Shown: positions 6,981-16,685 of the stretch, piece after piece
Numbering within the stretch: position 1 is the first letter of the stretch
Layout of the letters: each line of letters opens with the position of its first letter
NCBI GenBank assembly: GCA_025354865.1
Contig: JANXMB010000054.1
Span: forward strand, 1 to 59,680
Reading direction: 5' to 3'
Length of the DNA stretch: 59,680 nt
Source of the DNA: Acetobacteraceae bacterium
GTDB lineage: Bacteria > Pseudomonadota > Alphaproteobacteria > Acetobacterales > Acetobacteraceae
The notes under the pieces: generated by a model
What the model saw: the letters and a program-made list of their open reading frames with translations, nothing else
What the model was told of the DNA's origin: nothing
Databases searched by the model: none
Made by a program: the position numbers and the translations under genes

Positions 6981-9659
6981 ATGCTCGACAAAACCTTCGC
7001 CGCCGCCGAAGCCGAAGCCCGCCTGTATCGAGGCTGGGAAAGCGACGGCGCCTTCGCGTGCGATCCGACCGCACAAACCGACCCCTTCACCATCATGATC
7101 CCGCCACCGAACGTGACCGGTAGCCTGCATATGGGCCATGCGCTGACGTTCACCGTGCAGGATACGCTGATCCGCTGGCGCCGCATGAGCGGGCGCGACG
7201 CACTCTGGCAGCCGGGCACCGATCACGCCGGCATTGCCACGCAAATGGTGGTGGAACGTCTGCTGGCAGCCGAGGGCATCGATCGTCGCGACCTCGGCCG
7301 CGACAAATTCCTGGAACGGGTTTGGCAATGGAAAGCCGAATCCGGCGGCACCATCACCCGCCAGCTCCGGCGGCTCGGCGCCTCCCTCGATTGGCCGCGT
7401 GAGCGGTTCACCATGGACGACGGCTTATCGACTGCGGTGCGGGAAGTGTTCGTCACGCTCTACCGTCAGGGGCTGATCTATCGCGACCGCCGGCTGGTGA
7501 ACTGGGATCCGAAGCTGCAAACCGCGATTTCCGATCTCGAAGTCGAGACGCGGGAGATGAAAGGATCGCTTTGGTATCTGAATTACCCGATCGACGGCGC
7601 GCCGGGCCAGTTCATCACCGTCGCGACGACCAGACCCGAAACGATGTTGGGCGATACCGCTGTCGCCGTGAACCCGGCGCATCCGACCTTGGCCGGCTTG
7701 ATCGGGAAATTCGCCATCCTGCCTTTGGTCGGCCGGCGCATCCCGATCGTCGGCGACGAGTATGCCGACCCGGAAAAAGGCACCGGCGCAGTCAAAATCA
7801 CCCCCGCGCACGATTTCAACGATTTCGAGGTCGGCAAGCGCCACAGCCTTCCCATGCCGTCCGTGCTGGACAAACAGGCGCGCGTCACCCTGGCGGAAAT
7901 CGAAGCCGATCTGGTGGACGCCGACTTCGTGCGCAGCTTGGAAGGCATGGATCGTTTCGTGGCCCGCAAGGCGATCGTCGCCGAACTGGAACGACTGGAA
8001 CTACTGGTCAAGATCGAACCGCATACGAATCAGGTGCCGCACGGCGATCGCGGTGGCGTCCCGGTGGAACCCCTGCTGACGACGCAATGGTATTGCAACG
8101 CCGCCGAGCTGGCGAAACCGGCGATCGAAGCGGTGGAAACCGGAAAAACCGTGTTCGTGCCGAAGCAATGGGAAAACACCTTCTTCGCCTGGATGCGCGA
8201 TATCCAGCCCTGGTGTATTTCCCGCCAACTCTGGTGGGGCCACCGCATCCCCGCCTGGTACGGCCCGGACGGAGAAGTTTTCGTTGCAAAAAACGCCGAG
8301 GATGCTGCGGTTTTGGCCCGAGCCCATTACGGTGACGATACGGTGGTGGTGCAGGACGAAGACGTGCTCGACACGTGGTTCAGCTCCGGCCTCTGGCCGT
8401 TTTCCACCCTCGGCTGGCCGGAGAAAACCCCCGAACTCGCCCGCTATTACCCCGGCGACGTCCTCGTCACCGGATTCGATATCATCTTCTTCTGGGTCGC
8501 TCGGATGATGATGATGGGCATCCATTTCATGGGCGATGTCCCGTTCAAAACCGTCTACATCCACGGTCTGGTGCGCGACGAAAAGGGCCAGAAAATGTCG
8601 AAATCGAAGGGGAATATCATCGACCCCCTCGAACTGATCGACAGTTTCGGCACCGACGCGCTGCGGTTTGCGATATGCAGCCTGACCGGCCCCGGCCGGG
8701 ACGTGAAGCTTGGCGCCAGCCGGGTGCAGGATTATCGCAGTTTCATCACCAAGCTGTGGAATGCCGCCCGGTTCTGCGAAATCAACGGCGTGGCGATCGA
8801 CAAATCGTTCGATCCGGCCGCCGCGAAACTGCCGCTGACCCGTTGGTTGCTGGACGCCGCCAACACCGCCGTGGCCGACGCGACCGCAGCGCTCGAAACC
8901 TATCGTTTCGACGAATACGCCGCTGCCGGCTATCGTTTCGTGTGGAACACGTATTGCGACTGGTTCCTGGAATTCGCCAAGCCTGCACTGGCCGAAGGCG
9001 CCGACCCCATCGCCGCCGCCGAAGTCCGAGCGACTGCGGCCCATGTGCTGGGCGTTATTCTGAGGCTGTTGCATCCCGCCATTCCCTATGTCACCGAGGA
9101 ATTGTGGGATCGTTTCGGCTACGGCGCCGAATGCAGCCTGATCCGGGAAGCCTGGCCAACCGCCATGCCCGTCGCCGACGCGGCGGAAGCGCGGGCGGAA
9201 TTGGATTGGGTGGTCCGCGCCATCGGTCTTGTGCGGTCGGTGCGCAACGAAATGAACGTGCCGCCCAGCGTGCCGGGGGCCGTGCTGCTGAAAGATGCCT
9301 CCACCGAAACAATGGGGCGGGTGCAACGGTGGATCGAGCCGATCCGGCGTATGGCCCGAGCATCGGAGGTGCGGGCGCTGGAGGGCGATCTGCCGAAGGG
9401 ATCGGCGCAGGCGGTGTTGGATGAGGCAACCGTCGTGCTACCGCTCGAAGGGGTGATCGACATCGGCGCGGAACGGATACGGCTTGGCAAGGAACGCGAC
9501 AAGGCTGTAGCCGAGGCGAACAAATTCCAACAGAAACTTTCCAACGCCGATTTCGTGAAGCGCGCACCGGAAGAAATCGTCGAGGAAAATCGTGCCCGCG
9601 TTGCCGCCTACCTCGCAGAAGTCGTGCGCCTGGAAGCCGCGATGGCTCGTATCGGGTGA
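6981..9659 (+). CDS. valS: Valyl-tRNA synthetase
   Basis: This 892-residue class I synthetase charges tRNA-Val in the cytoplasm. The HIGH motif is at residues 50-53 (PPPNVTGSLHMGH) and the KMSKS loop is near residue 540 (KMSKSKGNIIDP). A CP1 editing domain occupies roughly residues 190-380 (TTRPETMLGDTAVAVNP), the anticodon-binding domain follows the catalytic core, and a C-terminal coiled coil (RLGKERDKAVAEANKFQQKL) closes the protein, as in bacterial ValRS. The length is normal for the family. ATG 6981 directly follows a GGGAGAG site that lies in a possible hairpin. Confidence 0.98.
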   Translation: MLDKTFAAAEAEARLYRGWESDGAFACDPTAQTDPFTIMIPPPNVTGSLHMGHALTFTVQDTLIRWRRMSGRDALWQPGTDHAGIATQMVVERLLAAEGIDRRDLGRDKFLERVWQWKAESGGTITRQLRRLGASLDWPRERFTMDDGLSTAVREVFVTLYRQGLIYRDRRLVNWDPKLQTAISDLEVETREMKGSLWYLNYPIDGAPGQFITVATTRPETMLGDTAVAVNPAHPTLAGLIGKFAILPLVGRRIPIVGDEYADPEKGTGAVKITPAHDFNDFEVGKRHSLPMPSVLDKQARVTLAEIEADLVDADFVRSLEGMDRFVARKAIVAELERLELLVKIEPHTNQVPHGDRGGVPVEPLLTTQWYCNAAELAKPAIEAVETGKTVFVPKQWENTFFAWMRDIQPWCISRQLWWGHRIPAWYGPDGEVFVAKNAEDAAVLARAHYGDDTVVVQDEDVLDTWFSSGLWPFSTLGWPEKTPELARYYPGDVLVTGFDIIFFWVARMMMMGIHFMGDVPFKTVYIHGLVRDEKGQKMSKSKGNIIDPLELIDSFGTDALRFAICSLTGPGRDVKLGASRVQDYRSFITKLWNAARFCEINGVAIDKSFDPAAAKLPLTRWLLDAANTAVADATAALETYRFDEYAAAGYRFVWNTYCDWFLEFAKPALAEGADPIAAAEVRATAAHVLGVILRLLHPAIPYVTEELWDRFGYGAECSLIREAWPTAMPVADAAEARAELDWVVRAIGLVRSVRNEMNVPPSVPGAVLLKDASTETMGRVQRWIEPIRRMARASEVRALEGDLPKGSAQAVLDEATVVLPLEGVIDIGAERIRLGKERDKAVAEANKFQQKLSNADFVKRAPEEIVEENRARVAAYLAEVVRLEAAMARIG

Positions 9660-9738
9660 AACGATCCCCGGGGGGAGGAACGCCCGTATCCGCCCCCGGC
9701 GCGCCCACACCTTTGACCTTCGGCCCGCCCCGGCGTTA

Positions 9739-9753
9739 GGCTTATCCCCGATA
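9739..9753 (+). promoter_or_regulatory. Short inverted repeat upstream of the 9796 gene
   Basis: CTTATC-CCC-GATAAG is a perfect 6-bp inverted repeat 43 bases before the ATG at 9796, in the 136-base gap after valS. It could be an operator half-site pair or weak hairpin. There is no run of T after it, so a terminator for valS is not supported. Confidence 0.25.
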
Positions 9754-9795
9754 AGGGAAAGTCCAATCGCCACAACCCAAAGGGAGGGCGCCGCC

Positions 9796-11346
9796 ATGTT
9801 GCAAACCGCCGACACTCAGCGTCAGGACAAAACCCGCGATGCGATGGCAAGCGCCATCCTCGATCGCGATCCGGCCCGCACCGCCGACCTGTTTTTCCGG
9901 ATGATCGTGGACGAAGGCCGGACCGTCCCGCAGGCGGTCGGCACCGCCATGGCCGCCGAGGCCCCGTTCGTCCAGGTGCCGAACCATATCAATATCAAAG
10001 ACGGCCAGATCGTGCTGATCAACAACGATCACACGATCCTCGGCATCCGCACATCGGCGTCGCTGATCCCCTACATGCCGAAGGGTTACGAATTGCTGCC
10101 GATGCTGCAAAGCATCTGGTACATCCCGGCCGGCCTGGATATCTGGAACCAGCTCCTGGGCAAGTATCCCGGTCGCTATGCCAGCATGAAGGGCATGAAC
10201 GTGCCGCCGCCGGACTATGGCCCCGTGGTGTGGAACCAGGATCAAAAGCCGCTGCGGGAGGGCAATACCATCGAGGAGCGGCTGCACAACCACATGCTCG
10301 CCACCATGGGCGGAGAAGTGGTGCGGTCGTATCGCCTGTTCCTCGATCTTGCGGCCGATCCGGATGCGCGGGACGCCCTGCGCGACCAGATGCTGTTCCT
10401 CGGCCTGATCGATATTCAAGACACCATTGCCGGCCGCAAAGCCCGCAACACCGGGCACAAGGCCCTGCGCGCCCGCGCCATCACCGGTCTGGCAGACTAT
10501 GTCGGCTGGGACGACGCGCACGGCGTTTTCTACACCGGGGTGCCGGATATGGCCGTCGGGCCGCTCTATTACTCCGCCTACGACGCCGCCTGCGTCACCT
10601 TGGCGGAGGCCTTTCCCGACGGGCACAAGCACGTTGCGGAGGCCAATAAAACCCCGCTGACCCCGATGGAGGTTGAGGCATACATCGATCTGCTGATGAC
10701 CGGAACCGGCCCGGCGGTCTGGGGTCGGCTGACGGAGTATCTGCAAGCCGGCAAATCGGTCCGCAGCCTGGGCGATACGATTCAGATCGCGTCGGCCGAG
10801 TTGATCCTGCGGAATGTCGTGCCGCGAAAATTCACCGACGGGCAGCATCCGTTCGACTATTGCAACACCGCCAATCACTGGATCCGCACCAGCCACAGCC
10901 ATTATCGGCCGCGCGTGCTCTATACGATGGCAAATTTCGTCAACGATTCGGCGCAAGCCAACAAATGGCACACTTCGGGATTGGCCGAGGAGATCGCCGG
11001 CTTCGACGGTCGGGACCGCACGCCGGCGCAATTGCTGGCGCAGCTCGACTTATCCATCATGGCCTTCGATATCGCCGGCAGCACGGCCGTTGCCAATGCG
11101 TATTTGCAATCCGGCGCGGATACGAAGGACTATTTTGCGACTGTTGCGCTGACCGCGAGCAAATTCCAGGACGATCCGCACAATCAGAAGATCGCGCATT
11201 CGGCGTTCCAGGAATACGAAAACAACTCGACCCATTTGAAGGACCGGCTGTTGCTGGCTGCGGTTCGTCAATTGGCCGGGTGGCCGAAGATGCCCGGCGA
11301 ACGCGACTGCTACGCCCGGTTCATGTCCGACTGGATCGCGCGGTAG
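9796..11346 (+). CDS. Protein of unknown function, 516 aa, His-rich soluble enzyme-like
   Basis: I do not recognise the family. The protein has no signal peptide or membrane segment and looks like a folded enzyme. Notable conserved-looking stretches are ERLHNHMLATMGGE (about residue 165), LADYVGWDDAHGVFYTGVPDM (about 235), and DYCNTANHWIRTSHSHYRPR (about 355), each with several His, Asp or Tyr residues that could bind a metal or cofactor. The start at 9796 has a strong AAAGGGAGGG site, and the long open frame upstream of it (from 9592) overlaps valS in another frame. It appears to be a single-gene unit convergent with the transglycosylase gene 20 bases downstream. Confidence 0.8.
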   Translation: MLQTADTQRQDKTRDAMASAILDRDPARTADLFFRMIVDEGRTVPQAVGTAMAAEAPFVQVPNHINIKDGQIVLINNDHTILGIRTSASLIPYMPKGYELLPMLQSIWYIPAGLDIWNQLLGKYPGRYASMKGMNVPPPDYGPVVWNQDQKPLREGNTIEERLHNHMLATMGGEVVRSYRLFLDLAADPDARDALRDQMLFLGLIDIQDTIAGRKARNTGHKALRARAITGLADYVGWDDAHGVFYTGVPDMAVGPLYYSAYDAACVTLAEAFPDGHKHVAEANKTPLTPMEVEAYIDLLMTGTGPAVWGRLTEYLQAGKSVRSLGDTIQIASAELILRNVVPRKFTDGQHPFDYCNTANHWIRTSHSHYRPRVLYTMANFVNDSAQANKWHTSGLAEEIAGFDGRDRTPAQLLAQLDLSIMAFDIAGSTAVANAYLQSGADTKDYFATVALTASKFQDDPHNQKIAHSAFQEYENNSTHLKDRLLLAAVRQLAGWPKMPGERDCYARFMSDWIAR

Positions 11347-11366
11347 ATCGGGTCGGCCCCACCACC

Positions 11367-12038
11367 CTACCGCGAGGCACTAGTCACCTTAGGCAGCGGC
11401 GCCGTCGTTTCCGGTCCAACACGCACCACCGAGGCTGCCTCCCCCGGGCGGCTCGGTGTCCACAGGGTTATCCCGAAAGCCAGCTTGGTCGGCCCGGATG
11501 GCACCGGCAGCGGGGCCGCCGGGGCCGCGTTCCAGCTTGCGTAAACCTTCTCCCGATACGGCGTGCCGCGCGCGGGATCGGCCGAGTGATACGCCGCCAC
11601 CGCATCCTGCCAATTGCCGAGGCGCAGCTTGAGGGAAGCCAGCAGGCGGCCGGCGTAGCGGCTGTTGGCGGGCGGGTCGAACGCCTGCTCCATCGTTTCG
11701 AACGCATCGGGATGATGCAGCAGAGAAACCTGGAAGCAGCCGACATCGATGTTGCGGACCCCCTTAGCGCGATGCAATTGGGTGGCGCGCACCGCTTCTT
11801 CGATGGTGTCGAATTGCTGCCCCTCGCCGGCCACATCGATCGTCCAGGGCCAGGGCACGATACGCCGACTGGCAACGTCGTACCGGCCGCTTTCGACACG
11901 GCCGATCGCATGCAACAGGCCCGCCGGTAGCTCGAATACTTTCTCGGCCTCGGTCGCGGCCTGCTCGCAGGGATTGGCTGCCGCAGCCATCCCCCAAACC
12001 AGCAGCGGTAAGACCCATCGTCCGACAGAAACGTTCAT
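11367..12038 (-). CDS. Lytic transglycosylase (SLT-like domain), secreted
   Basis: The 223-residue protein begins with a signal peptide (VGRWVLPLLVWGMAAAANP) and then an SLT-type lysozyme-like fold. LPAGLLHAIGRVESGR holds the catalytic glutamate, and NIDVGCFQVSLLHHPDAF corresponds to the G-x-x-Q-x substrate-binding motif. AGRLLASLKLRLGNWQDAVAAYHSADP is the usual C-terminal helix region. Such enzymes cleave peptidoglycan between MurNAc and GlcNAc, often during assembly of secretion or flagellar machines, but no such genes are nearby. The start at 12038 gives a compact signal peptide; 12074 is an alternative. It is divergent from the membrane protein at 12114. Confidence 0.85.
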   Translation of the reverse strand: MNVSVGRWVLPLLVWGMAAAANPCEQAATEAEKVFELPAGLLHAIGRVESGRYDVASRRIVPWPWTIDVAGEGQQFDTIEEAVRATQLHRAKGVRNIDVGCFQVSLLHHPDAFETMEQAFDPPANSRYAGRLLASLKLRLGNWQDAVAAYHSADPARGTPYREKVYASWNAAPAAPLPVPSGPTKLAFGITLWTPSRPGEAASVVRVGPETTAPLPKVTSASR

Positions 12039-12113
12039 GGGACCGGTTGTTACCCGGTTTCCGTTCGACCTCAAACCGTGGTACCGCCTGCGGCATCGTT
12101 TCCGAGGAACAGC

Positions 12114-13859
12114 ATGGCCCTGGCAAACACACGCGCCGTCGGTCGGCGAGAGGGTTTCCTATGCGCCCTGCTGCCCGTCGCGGTCGGGGCGTTATCCAGT
12201 CTTGCGGTCGCCGAAATGCGGCAACCCGACAGCCTGATCGGCCCCGACAGCTACATGCGGCTGGTGCGGTTGCACGATACGGTGGCAGCGCATCGGCCCA
12301 TGCATGTCGTCGCCCGCGATGGATCGGGGCACGGGACGGTGCTGCACTGGTCGCATCTGCTGGACAGTTTCTTGCTCCTACTAGCCACGCCTTTGGGTTG
12401 GTTCATGCCGGAGCACGCAGCATTGCACACCGCCGGCCTGCTACTCGGGGCGCTATCCCTGGCGGCGCTGGGCTACGCCTGCGTCTGGGCGGTGGCACCG
12501 TTCGTACCGCCCGCGTGGCGATGGATGGCGACCGTCGCCGGCATCCTCGCCCCCGCCGTCTGGTCCTATGGCCTGATCGGCATCGTCCATCATCACTTGC
12601 CCGCCGTCGTCGTCGCCGTCGCGACCTGGGGCTGGGCCGCTCGGATCGGCGCCGGCATGCCCGGCGGCATCGCCTTGGGCATCTGGGCCGCCTTCGGCAT
12701 CTGGCTCACCCCCGAAACACTCCCCCTCACGATGCTCGGCTTCGGCGCCGTCTACGTGGCATGGGTGGAACGAGGGGGAATCGGCCTCGCCGCCAGCATA
12801 CGGGCGACGGGAATCGCGCTGTTCGCAGCGGTGGTCGCGGCATGGCTCGTCGATCCGCCGCTGGGCGGGCATCGCGCGGTCGAGTTCGATCGCATATCGA
12901 TCGTGTTCGTCGGTATCGCTGCGGTTATCGCCCTCCTGGGTTGCGCGATCGCGGCGATCGAGGGGCGGGAAGGCCGCTGGCATAGACGGCTGCTGCTGTC
13001 CGCCACCGCTGGCGCGATCCTGTCCGGCGCCTGGCTGTTCTGCGTTCCCACCGTGCTCGACGGCACAAATGCGGTCATGAGCGACGCCGACCGGCACGCC
13101 TTCTTCGACAATATCGTCGAGATGCAGCCAGTGACCACAGCGAACGGGGTGGCGCAGTATCTATTCACCGGGTTGCTGGGCGCAGGGTTCGCCCTTTGGC
13201 TGTTCGCGCGGCACCGCTCGGCGATCGCCCTTTACATTGCCGTTTGCATGCTCGCCCTGGTCGCGGCCGGCGCCACCCATTTGCGCTTTGCCCCCTATCC
13301 CGAAATCGCCGCCGCGCTTCTGATCCCGGTCGCGCTGTCCGCCATTCCGCCTCGACGCAGTGTCGGGCGCCTGGGCATCGTGCTGCTAACCCTGATCGTG
13401 CCCTTGCTGGGCGCCAAAATCCGCATCGCGGCCGAGGCGCAGGCGACCGCGCACCGCCCATCGTGCCAAATAGCCGGGCTGACCGACATCCTGACCCGCT
13501 TCGGCGACGCGGTGGTCCTGGCGAGTGTCAACGACACGCCGGAGCTGCTTTACCGCACGCAATTGCGCACCGTCGGGTCGCTCTACCATCGCCATACTGC
13601 AGCGTTCCTGCGGCTGCGGGCAGCTTGGCGCAGCACACCCAGCACCGCCTGGTCCGCCGAACGCCCTCCCTCGGCGGTTTTAGCCACCGAGGCGACGCTG
13701 CTGATTGCCTGCCCGCAGACGAAACGATCCCCATTGGTGCAGGACTTGCCGCCGGACACGCTGGACGATTGGCTCAACTGGGGCCAAATGCCGCGCTGGT
13801 TGCATGAGGTCGCGCGCGACCCAACCTCCGGCACTATCGTTTACCGCATAACCCGGTAG
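12114..13859 (+). CDS. Multi-pass membrane protein, GT-C / oligosaccharyltransferase-like
   Basis: The 581-residue protein has about ten or more hydrophobic segments followed by a soluble C-terminal domain of roughly 130 residues starting near SCQIAGLTDILTRFGDAVVLA. After the first membrane segment comes the loop SLIGPDSYMRLVRLHDT, whose acidic D-S-Y-x-R-L pattern resembles the first periplasmic loop of STT3/PglB and related GT-C glycosyltransferases; LTPETLPLTMLGFG would be in a later loop. I infer a lipid-linked sugar transferase of the inner membrane, but the substrate is unknown. ATG 12114 (MALANTRAVG) has a GAGGAA site; an in-frame start at 12078 is possible. Confidence 0.65.
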   Translation: MALANTRAVGRREGFLCALLPVAVGALSSLAVAEMRQPDSLIGPDSYMRLVRLHDTVAAHRPMHVVARDGSGHGTVLHWSHLLDSFLLLLATPLGWFMPEHAALHTAGLLLGALSLAALGYACVWAVAPFVPPAWRWMATVAGILAPAVWSYGLIGIVHHHLPAVVVAVATWGWAARIGAGMPGGIALGIWAAFGIWLTPETLPLTMLGFGAVYVAWVERGGIGLAASIRATGIALFAAVVAAWLVDPPLGGHRAVEFDRISIVFVGIAAVIALLGCAIAAIEGREGRWHRRLLLSATAGAILSGAWLFCVPTVLDGTNAVMSDADRHAFFDNIVEMQPVTTANGVAQYLFTGLLGAGFALWLFARHRSAIALYIAVCMLALVAAGATHLRFAPYPEIAAALLIPVALSAIPPRRSVGRLGIVLLTLIVPLLGAKIRIAAEAQATAHRPSCQIAGLTDILTRFGDAVVLASVNDTPELLYRTQLRTVGSLYHRHTAAFLRLRAAWRSTPSTAWSAERPPSAVLATEATLLIACPQTKRSPLVQDLPPDTLDDWLNWGQMPRWLHEVARDPTSGTIVYRITR

Positions 13860-13867
13860 CGCCCCGA

Positions 13868-14842
13868 TCAGGTCGCCAGATGACAGGCTACCAGATGGCC
13901 CGGCGCGGGTTCGGTCGTCGGCGGCTCGCGCTCGCGGCAGATCGACTGCACCAACGGGCACCGCGTGTGAAACCGGCACCCCGAGGGCGGATTCAGCGCG
14001 CTCGGGATATCGCCATCCAGCCGCTTCCGCTCCGCTCGGCCGCGCGCGCGCTGCGACGGGTGGGTCACCGGAACGGACGCGATCAGACCGCGCGTGTATG
14101 GATGCTTCGGCGCGGCGTACAGCGTATCCTTCGCCGCGACCTCCACCACTTTGCCGAGATACATCACTGCGACCCGAGTGGAGATATGCTTCACCACCCC
14201 CAGATCGTGCGCGATGAACAAATAGGTCAGGCCCAACTCGCCTTGCAGGTCCTGCAACAGATTGACGATCTGCGCCTGCACCGACACATCCAGCGCCGAA
14301 ACCGGCTCGTCGCAAACCACGAATTTCGGTTTTAAAATCAGCGCCCGCGCGATGCCGATACGCTGGCGCTGCCCGCCGGAGAATTCGTGCGGGAAACGGT
14401 CCCGCGCCCGAGCGGGAAGGCCGACGAGAGATAGCATGTCGGCGACGCGATTGGCGGCCGATGCGCCCTCGCCGTGGATGGCCAGGGGTTCGGAAACGAT
14501 ATCCTCCACCGTCATGCGCGGATTCAGGGAGCCGTAGGGGTCCTGGAAGACAATCTGCATCGATCGGCGGACCGCGCGCAGGGCTTTGCCCTCCAGCGCG
14601 CCGATATCCTGACCGGCGAACCTGATCGTGCCGCTGGTCGCCGAGAGCAAGCGGATCGTCAATCGGCCGAGCGTCGATTTGCCGCAGCCGGACTCGCCAA
14701 CCAGCCCCAAGGTTTCGCCGGCTTCGACGCGGAGCGACACCGAATCGACCGCCCGCAACGGCGTGGTGGTACGGCGCAGGAAGCCGCCGGTTTCCACCGG
14801 ATAATGCTTGCAGACGTCCACGGCCTCGATCAATGCGGTCAT
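13868..14842 (-). CDS. dppF: Dipeptide/oligopeptide ABC transporter ATPase (DppF-type)
   Basis: The 324-residue ATPase has a Walker [10 protein letters not shown] (around residue 50), a Q-loop in [16 protein letters not shown], the signature [15 protein letters not shown], a Walker B VVCDEP and an H-loop in [11 protein letters not shown]. The C-terminal oligopeptide-type extension contains HPYTRGL and the FeS-like [14 protein letters not shown] segment typical of OppF/DppF. The start at 14842 overlaps the stop of the upstream dppD by four bases (ATGA). It is the last gene of the five-gene importer operon and convergent with the membrane protein gene. Confidence 0.92.
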   Translation of the reverse strand: MTALIEAVDVCKHYPVETGGFLRRTTTPLRAVDSVSLRVEAGETLGLVGESGCGKSTLGRLTIRLLSATSGTIRFAGQDIGALEGKALRAVRRSMQIVFQDPYGSLNPRMTVEDIVSEPLAIHGEGASAANRVADMLSLVGLPARARDRFPHEFSGGQRQRIGIARALILKPKFVVCDEPVSALDVSVQAQIVNLLQDLQGELGLTYLFIAHDLGVVKHISTRVAVMYLGKVVEVAAKDTLYAAPKHPYTRGLIASVPVTHPSQRARGRAERKRLDGDIPSALNPPSGCRFHTRCPLVQSICREREPPTTEPAPGHLVACHLAT

Positions 14843-15816
14843 ACGGCGGGCAATTCGGCGATGCGGAAACACGCGGCAGTATGACCAGGGCCTTGCTCGG
14901 TCAACGCCGGGATGGATTCCGAGCAGATGGGGGCGGCGAAGCGGCAGCGGGGGGCGAAACGGCAGCCGGGCGGGCGGCGCATCGGCTCCGGCAAGGTTCC
15001 GGGAATCGCAATCAGGCGTTCGCGCTCGGTTGTCAGCGACGGCACGCATTCCAGCAGCCCACGGGTGTAGGGATGGCGCGGATTGTCGAACAGGGCCGCC
15101 ACCGGTGCCTCTTCCACGATGCGACCGGCATACATCACGATCACCCGGTCGGCGGTTTCCGCGATCACCCCCATATTATGGGTGATCAACACGATGGCCA
15201 TCCCGAACTCGTCCCGCAGATCCAACATCAGGTCGAGGATCTGGGCCTGGATGGTGACATCCAACGCCGTCGTCGGCTCATCGGCAATCAGCACCCGGGG
15301 GCGGCATACTAACGCGATCGCCAGCATCACCCGCTGCCGCTGCCCGCCGGACAATTGATGCGGATAATCCGCCATGCGCCGAGCGGCCGAGGCAATGCCC
15401 ACCTTCTCCAACATTTCCACTGCCCGAGCGAACAACGCCCGCTGCGGCAGACGCTCGTGCGCGCGGATGGTTTCCATGATCTGATTGCCAATGGTGAACA
15501 CTGGGTTCAAGGATGTCATCGGCTCCTGAAACACCATCGCGATGCCGGGGCCACGGATATGCTGCATGCGGCGGTCGGATAAATGCGTCAGGTCTTCGCC
15601 GTCGAAATGCACGCTGCCAGCCGCCACGCGCGCGGGCGGGCGCGGCAACAGGCCCATGATGGTGAGTGCGGTGACGCTTTTGCCGCTGCCGGATTCGCCG
15701 ACGATGCCCAGGATTTCGCCGGGGTTCAGATCGAAGGCAACATCCTCCACCGCCGCGATTTCGCCGCTTCCGGTCTGGAAGGCCGTCGTGAGGTTGCGGA
15801 CTTCCAACAAGCTCAA
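14839..15816 (-). CDS. dppD: Dipeptide/oligopeptide ABC transporter ATPase (DppD-type)
   Basis: The 325-residue ATPase carries Walker [11 protein letters not shown]-loop [11 protein letters not shown], signature [15 protein letters not shown], Walker [13 protein letters not shown] and H-loop LITHNMG, then the Opp/Dpp C-terminal extension ([26 protein letters not shown]). No ATG precedes the homology. The best start is TTG 15816, which overlaps the dppC stop as TTGA and gives [11 protein letters not shown]. The frame stays open much further upstream through dppC, but that is a shadow, not a fusion. It pairs with DppF to energise the permease. Confidence 0.9.
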   Translation of the reverse strand: MSLLEVRNLTTAFQTGSGEIAAVEDVAFDLNPGEILGIVGESGSGKSVTALTIMGLLPRPPARVAAGSVHFDGEDLTHLSDRRMQHIRGPGIAMVFQEPMTSLNPVFTIGNQIMETIRAHERLPQRALFARAVEMLEKVGIASAARRMADYPHQLSGGQRQRVMLAIALVCRPRVLIADEPTTALDVTIQAQILDLMLDLRDEFGMAIVLITHNMGVIAETADRVIVMYAGRIVEEAPVAALFDNPRHPYTRGLLECVPSLTTERERLIAIPGTLPEPMRRPPGCRFAPRCRFAAPICSESIPALTEQGPGHTAACFRIAELPAV

Positions 15817-16685
15817 GACTGAATCCTCAATCGGGGGTCCAGCACGTCCCGCAGGCCGTCGCCCAGCAGGTTCAAGCCCAGGACGGTAATCATCAGCGCC
15901 ACCCCGGGGATTGCGACGATCCACGGGGCATCGACCATGTATTGGCGCCCTTCGGCCATGATGTTGCCCCAGGTCGGGGTGGGCGGGACGGCACCGACGC
16001 CGAGGAAGGACAACGTCGCCTCGGTGAGTACGGCGTAGGCGAACAGAAAGCTCAATTGCACGATCAGCGGCGCCATGGCGTTGGGCAGAATATGGTGCCG
16101 CAGGATGCGCCAATGTCCGGCACCGGCCGCGACCGCCGCCTGCACGTATTCCATCTCCCGCAGCACGATGACCGAGGATCGCACGATGCGCGCGGTGCGC
16201 GGCGTATAGACAATGCCAAGCGCGATAATGACGTCGTTGACCGACGGTCCCAGCACGGCGGTCACGGCGATCGCCAGCAGCACCGCCGGGAAGGCCATCA
16301 AGGCGTCGTTCACCCGCATCAACACGTTGTCGAGTTTGCGAAAATACCCGGCAGCAGCGCCGATCGCGGTGCCGGCGATGGCGTTGATCAGCACGACGGC
16401 CGATCCGATGAACATCGACAGCCGAGCACCCCAGACGACGCGGGACCAGAGCGAGCGGCCGAAATTGTCGGTGCCGAAGATGAAATCGCCATCGGGCGGG
16501 CGGAATTTGAAACGCATTGCCAGTTTGTTGGGGTCCTGCGGGGCGATCCACGGCGCCAGCAAGGCAACGACCGCGACGATTAGGAACAACCCCAATCCCA
16601 GCAGGAACAGCCGATGATGCAACAGCCGGTGGATATGCGCCTTCCAGGGCGGCTGGCGGGGCGCTTCCGGTGCCTCAGGCGCCAT
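15813..16685 (-). CDS. dppC: Dipeptide/oligopeptide ABC transporter permease (DppC-type)
   Basis: The 290-residue inner-membrane protein has the short cytoplasmic N-terminus and first membrane helix of DppC (LFLLGLGLFLIVAVVALLAPWIAP), the DNFGRSLWSRVVWGAR segment, and the EAA loop EYVQAAVAAGAGHWRILRHHILPN that contacts the ATPases. It ends with the typical LDPRLR. The start 16685 lies 11 bases inside the end of dppB, indicating translational coupling. Confidence 0.93.
   Translation of the reverse strand: MAPEAPEAPRQPPWKAHIHRLLHHRLFLLGLGLFLIVAVVALLAPWIAPQDPNKLAMRFKFRPPDGDFIFGTDNFGRSLWSRVVWGARLSMFIGSAVVLINAIAGTAIGAAAGYFRKLDNVLMRVNDALMAFPAVLLAIAVTAVLGPSVNDVIIALGIVYTPRTARIVRSSVIVLREMEYVQAAVAAGAGHWRILRHHILPNAMAPLIVQLSFLFAYAVLTEATLSFLGVGAVPPTPTWGNIMAEGRQYMVDAPWIVAIPGVALMITVLGLNLLGDGLRDVLDPRLRIQS

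Noticed and set aside
14839-16551. A single open frame joining dppC and dppD, suggesting a fused permease-ATPase.
   Set aside because: The upstream part is out of frame with dppC, whose own frame is intact; the TTGA overlap explains dppD's start.
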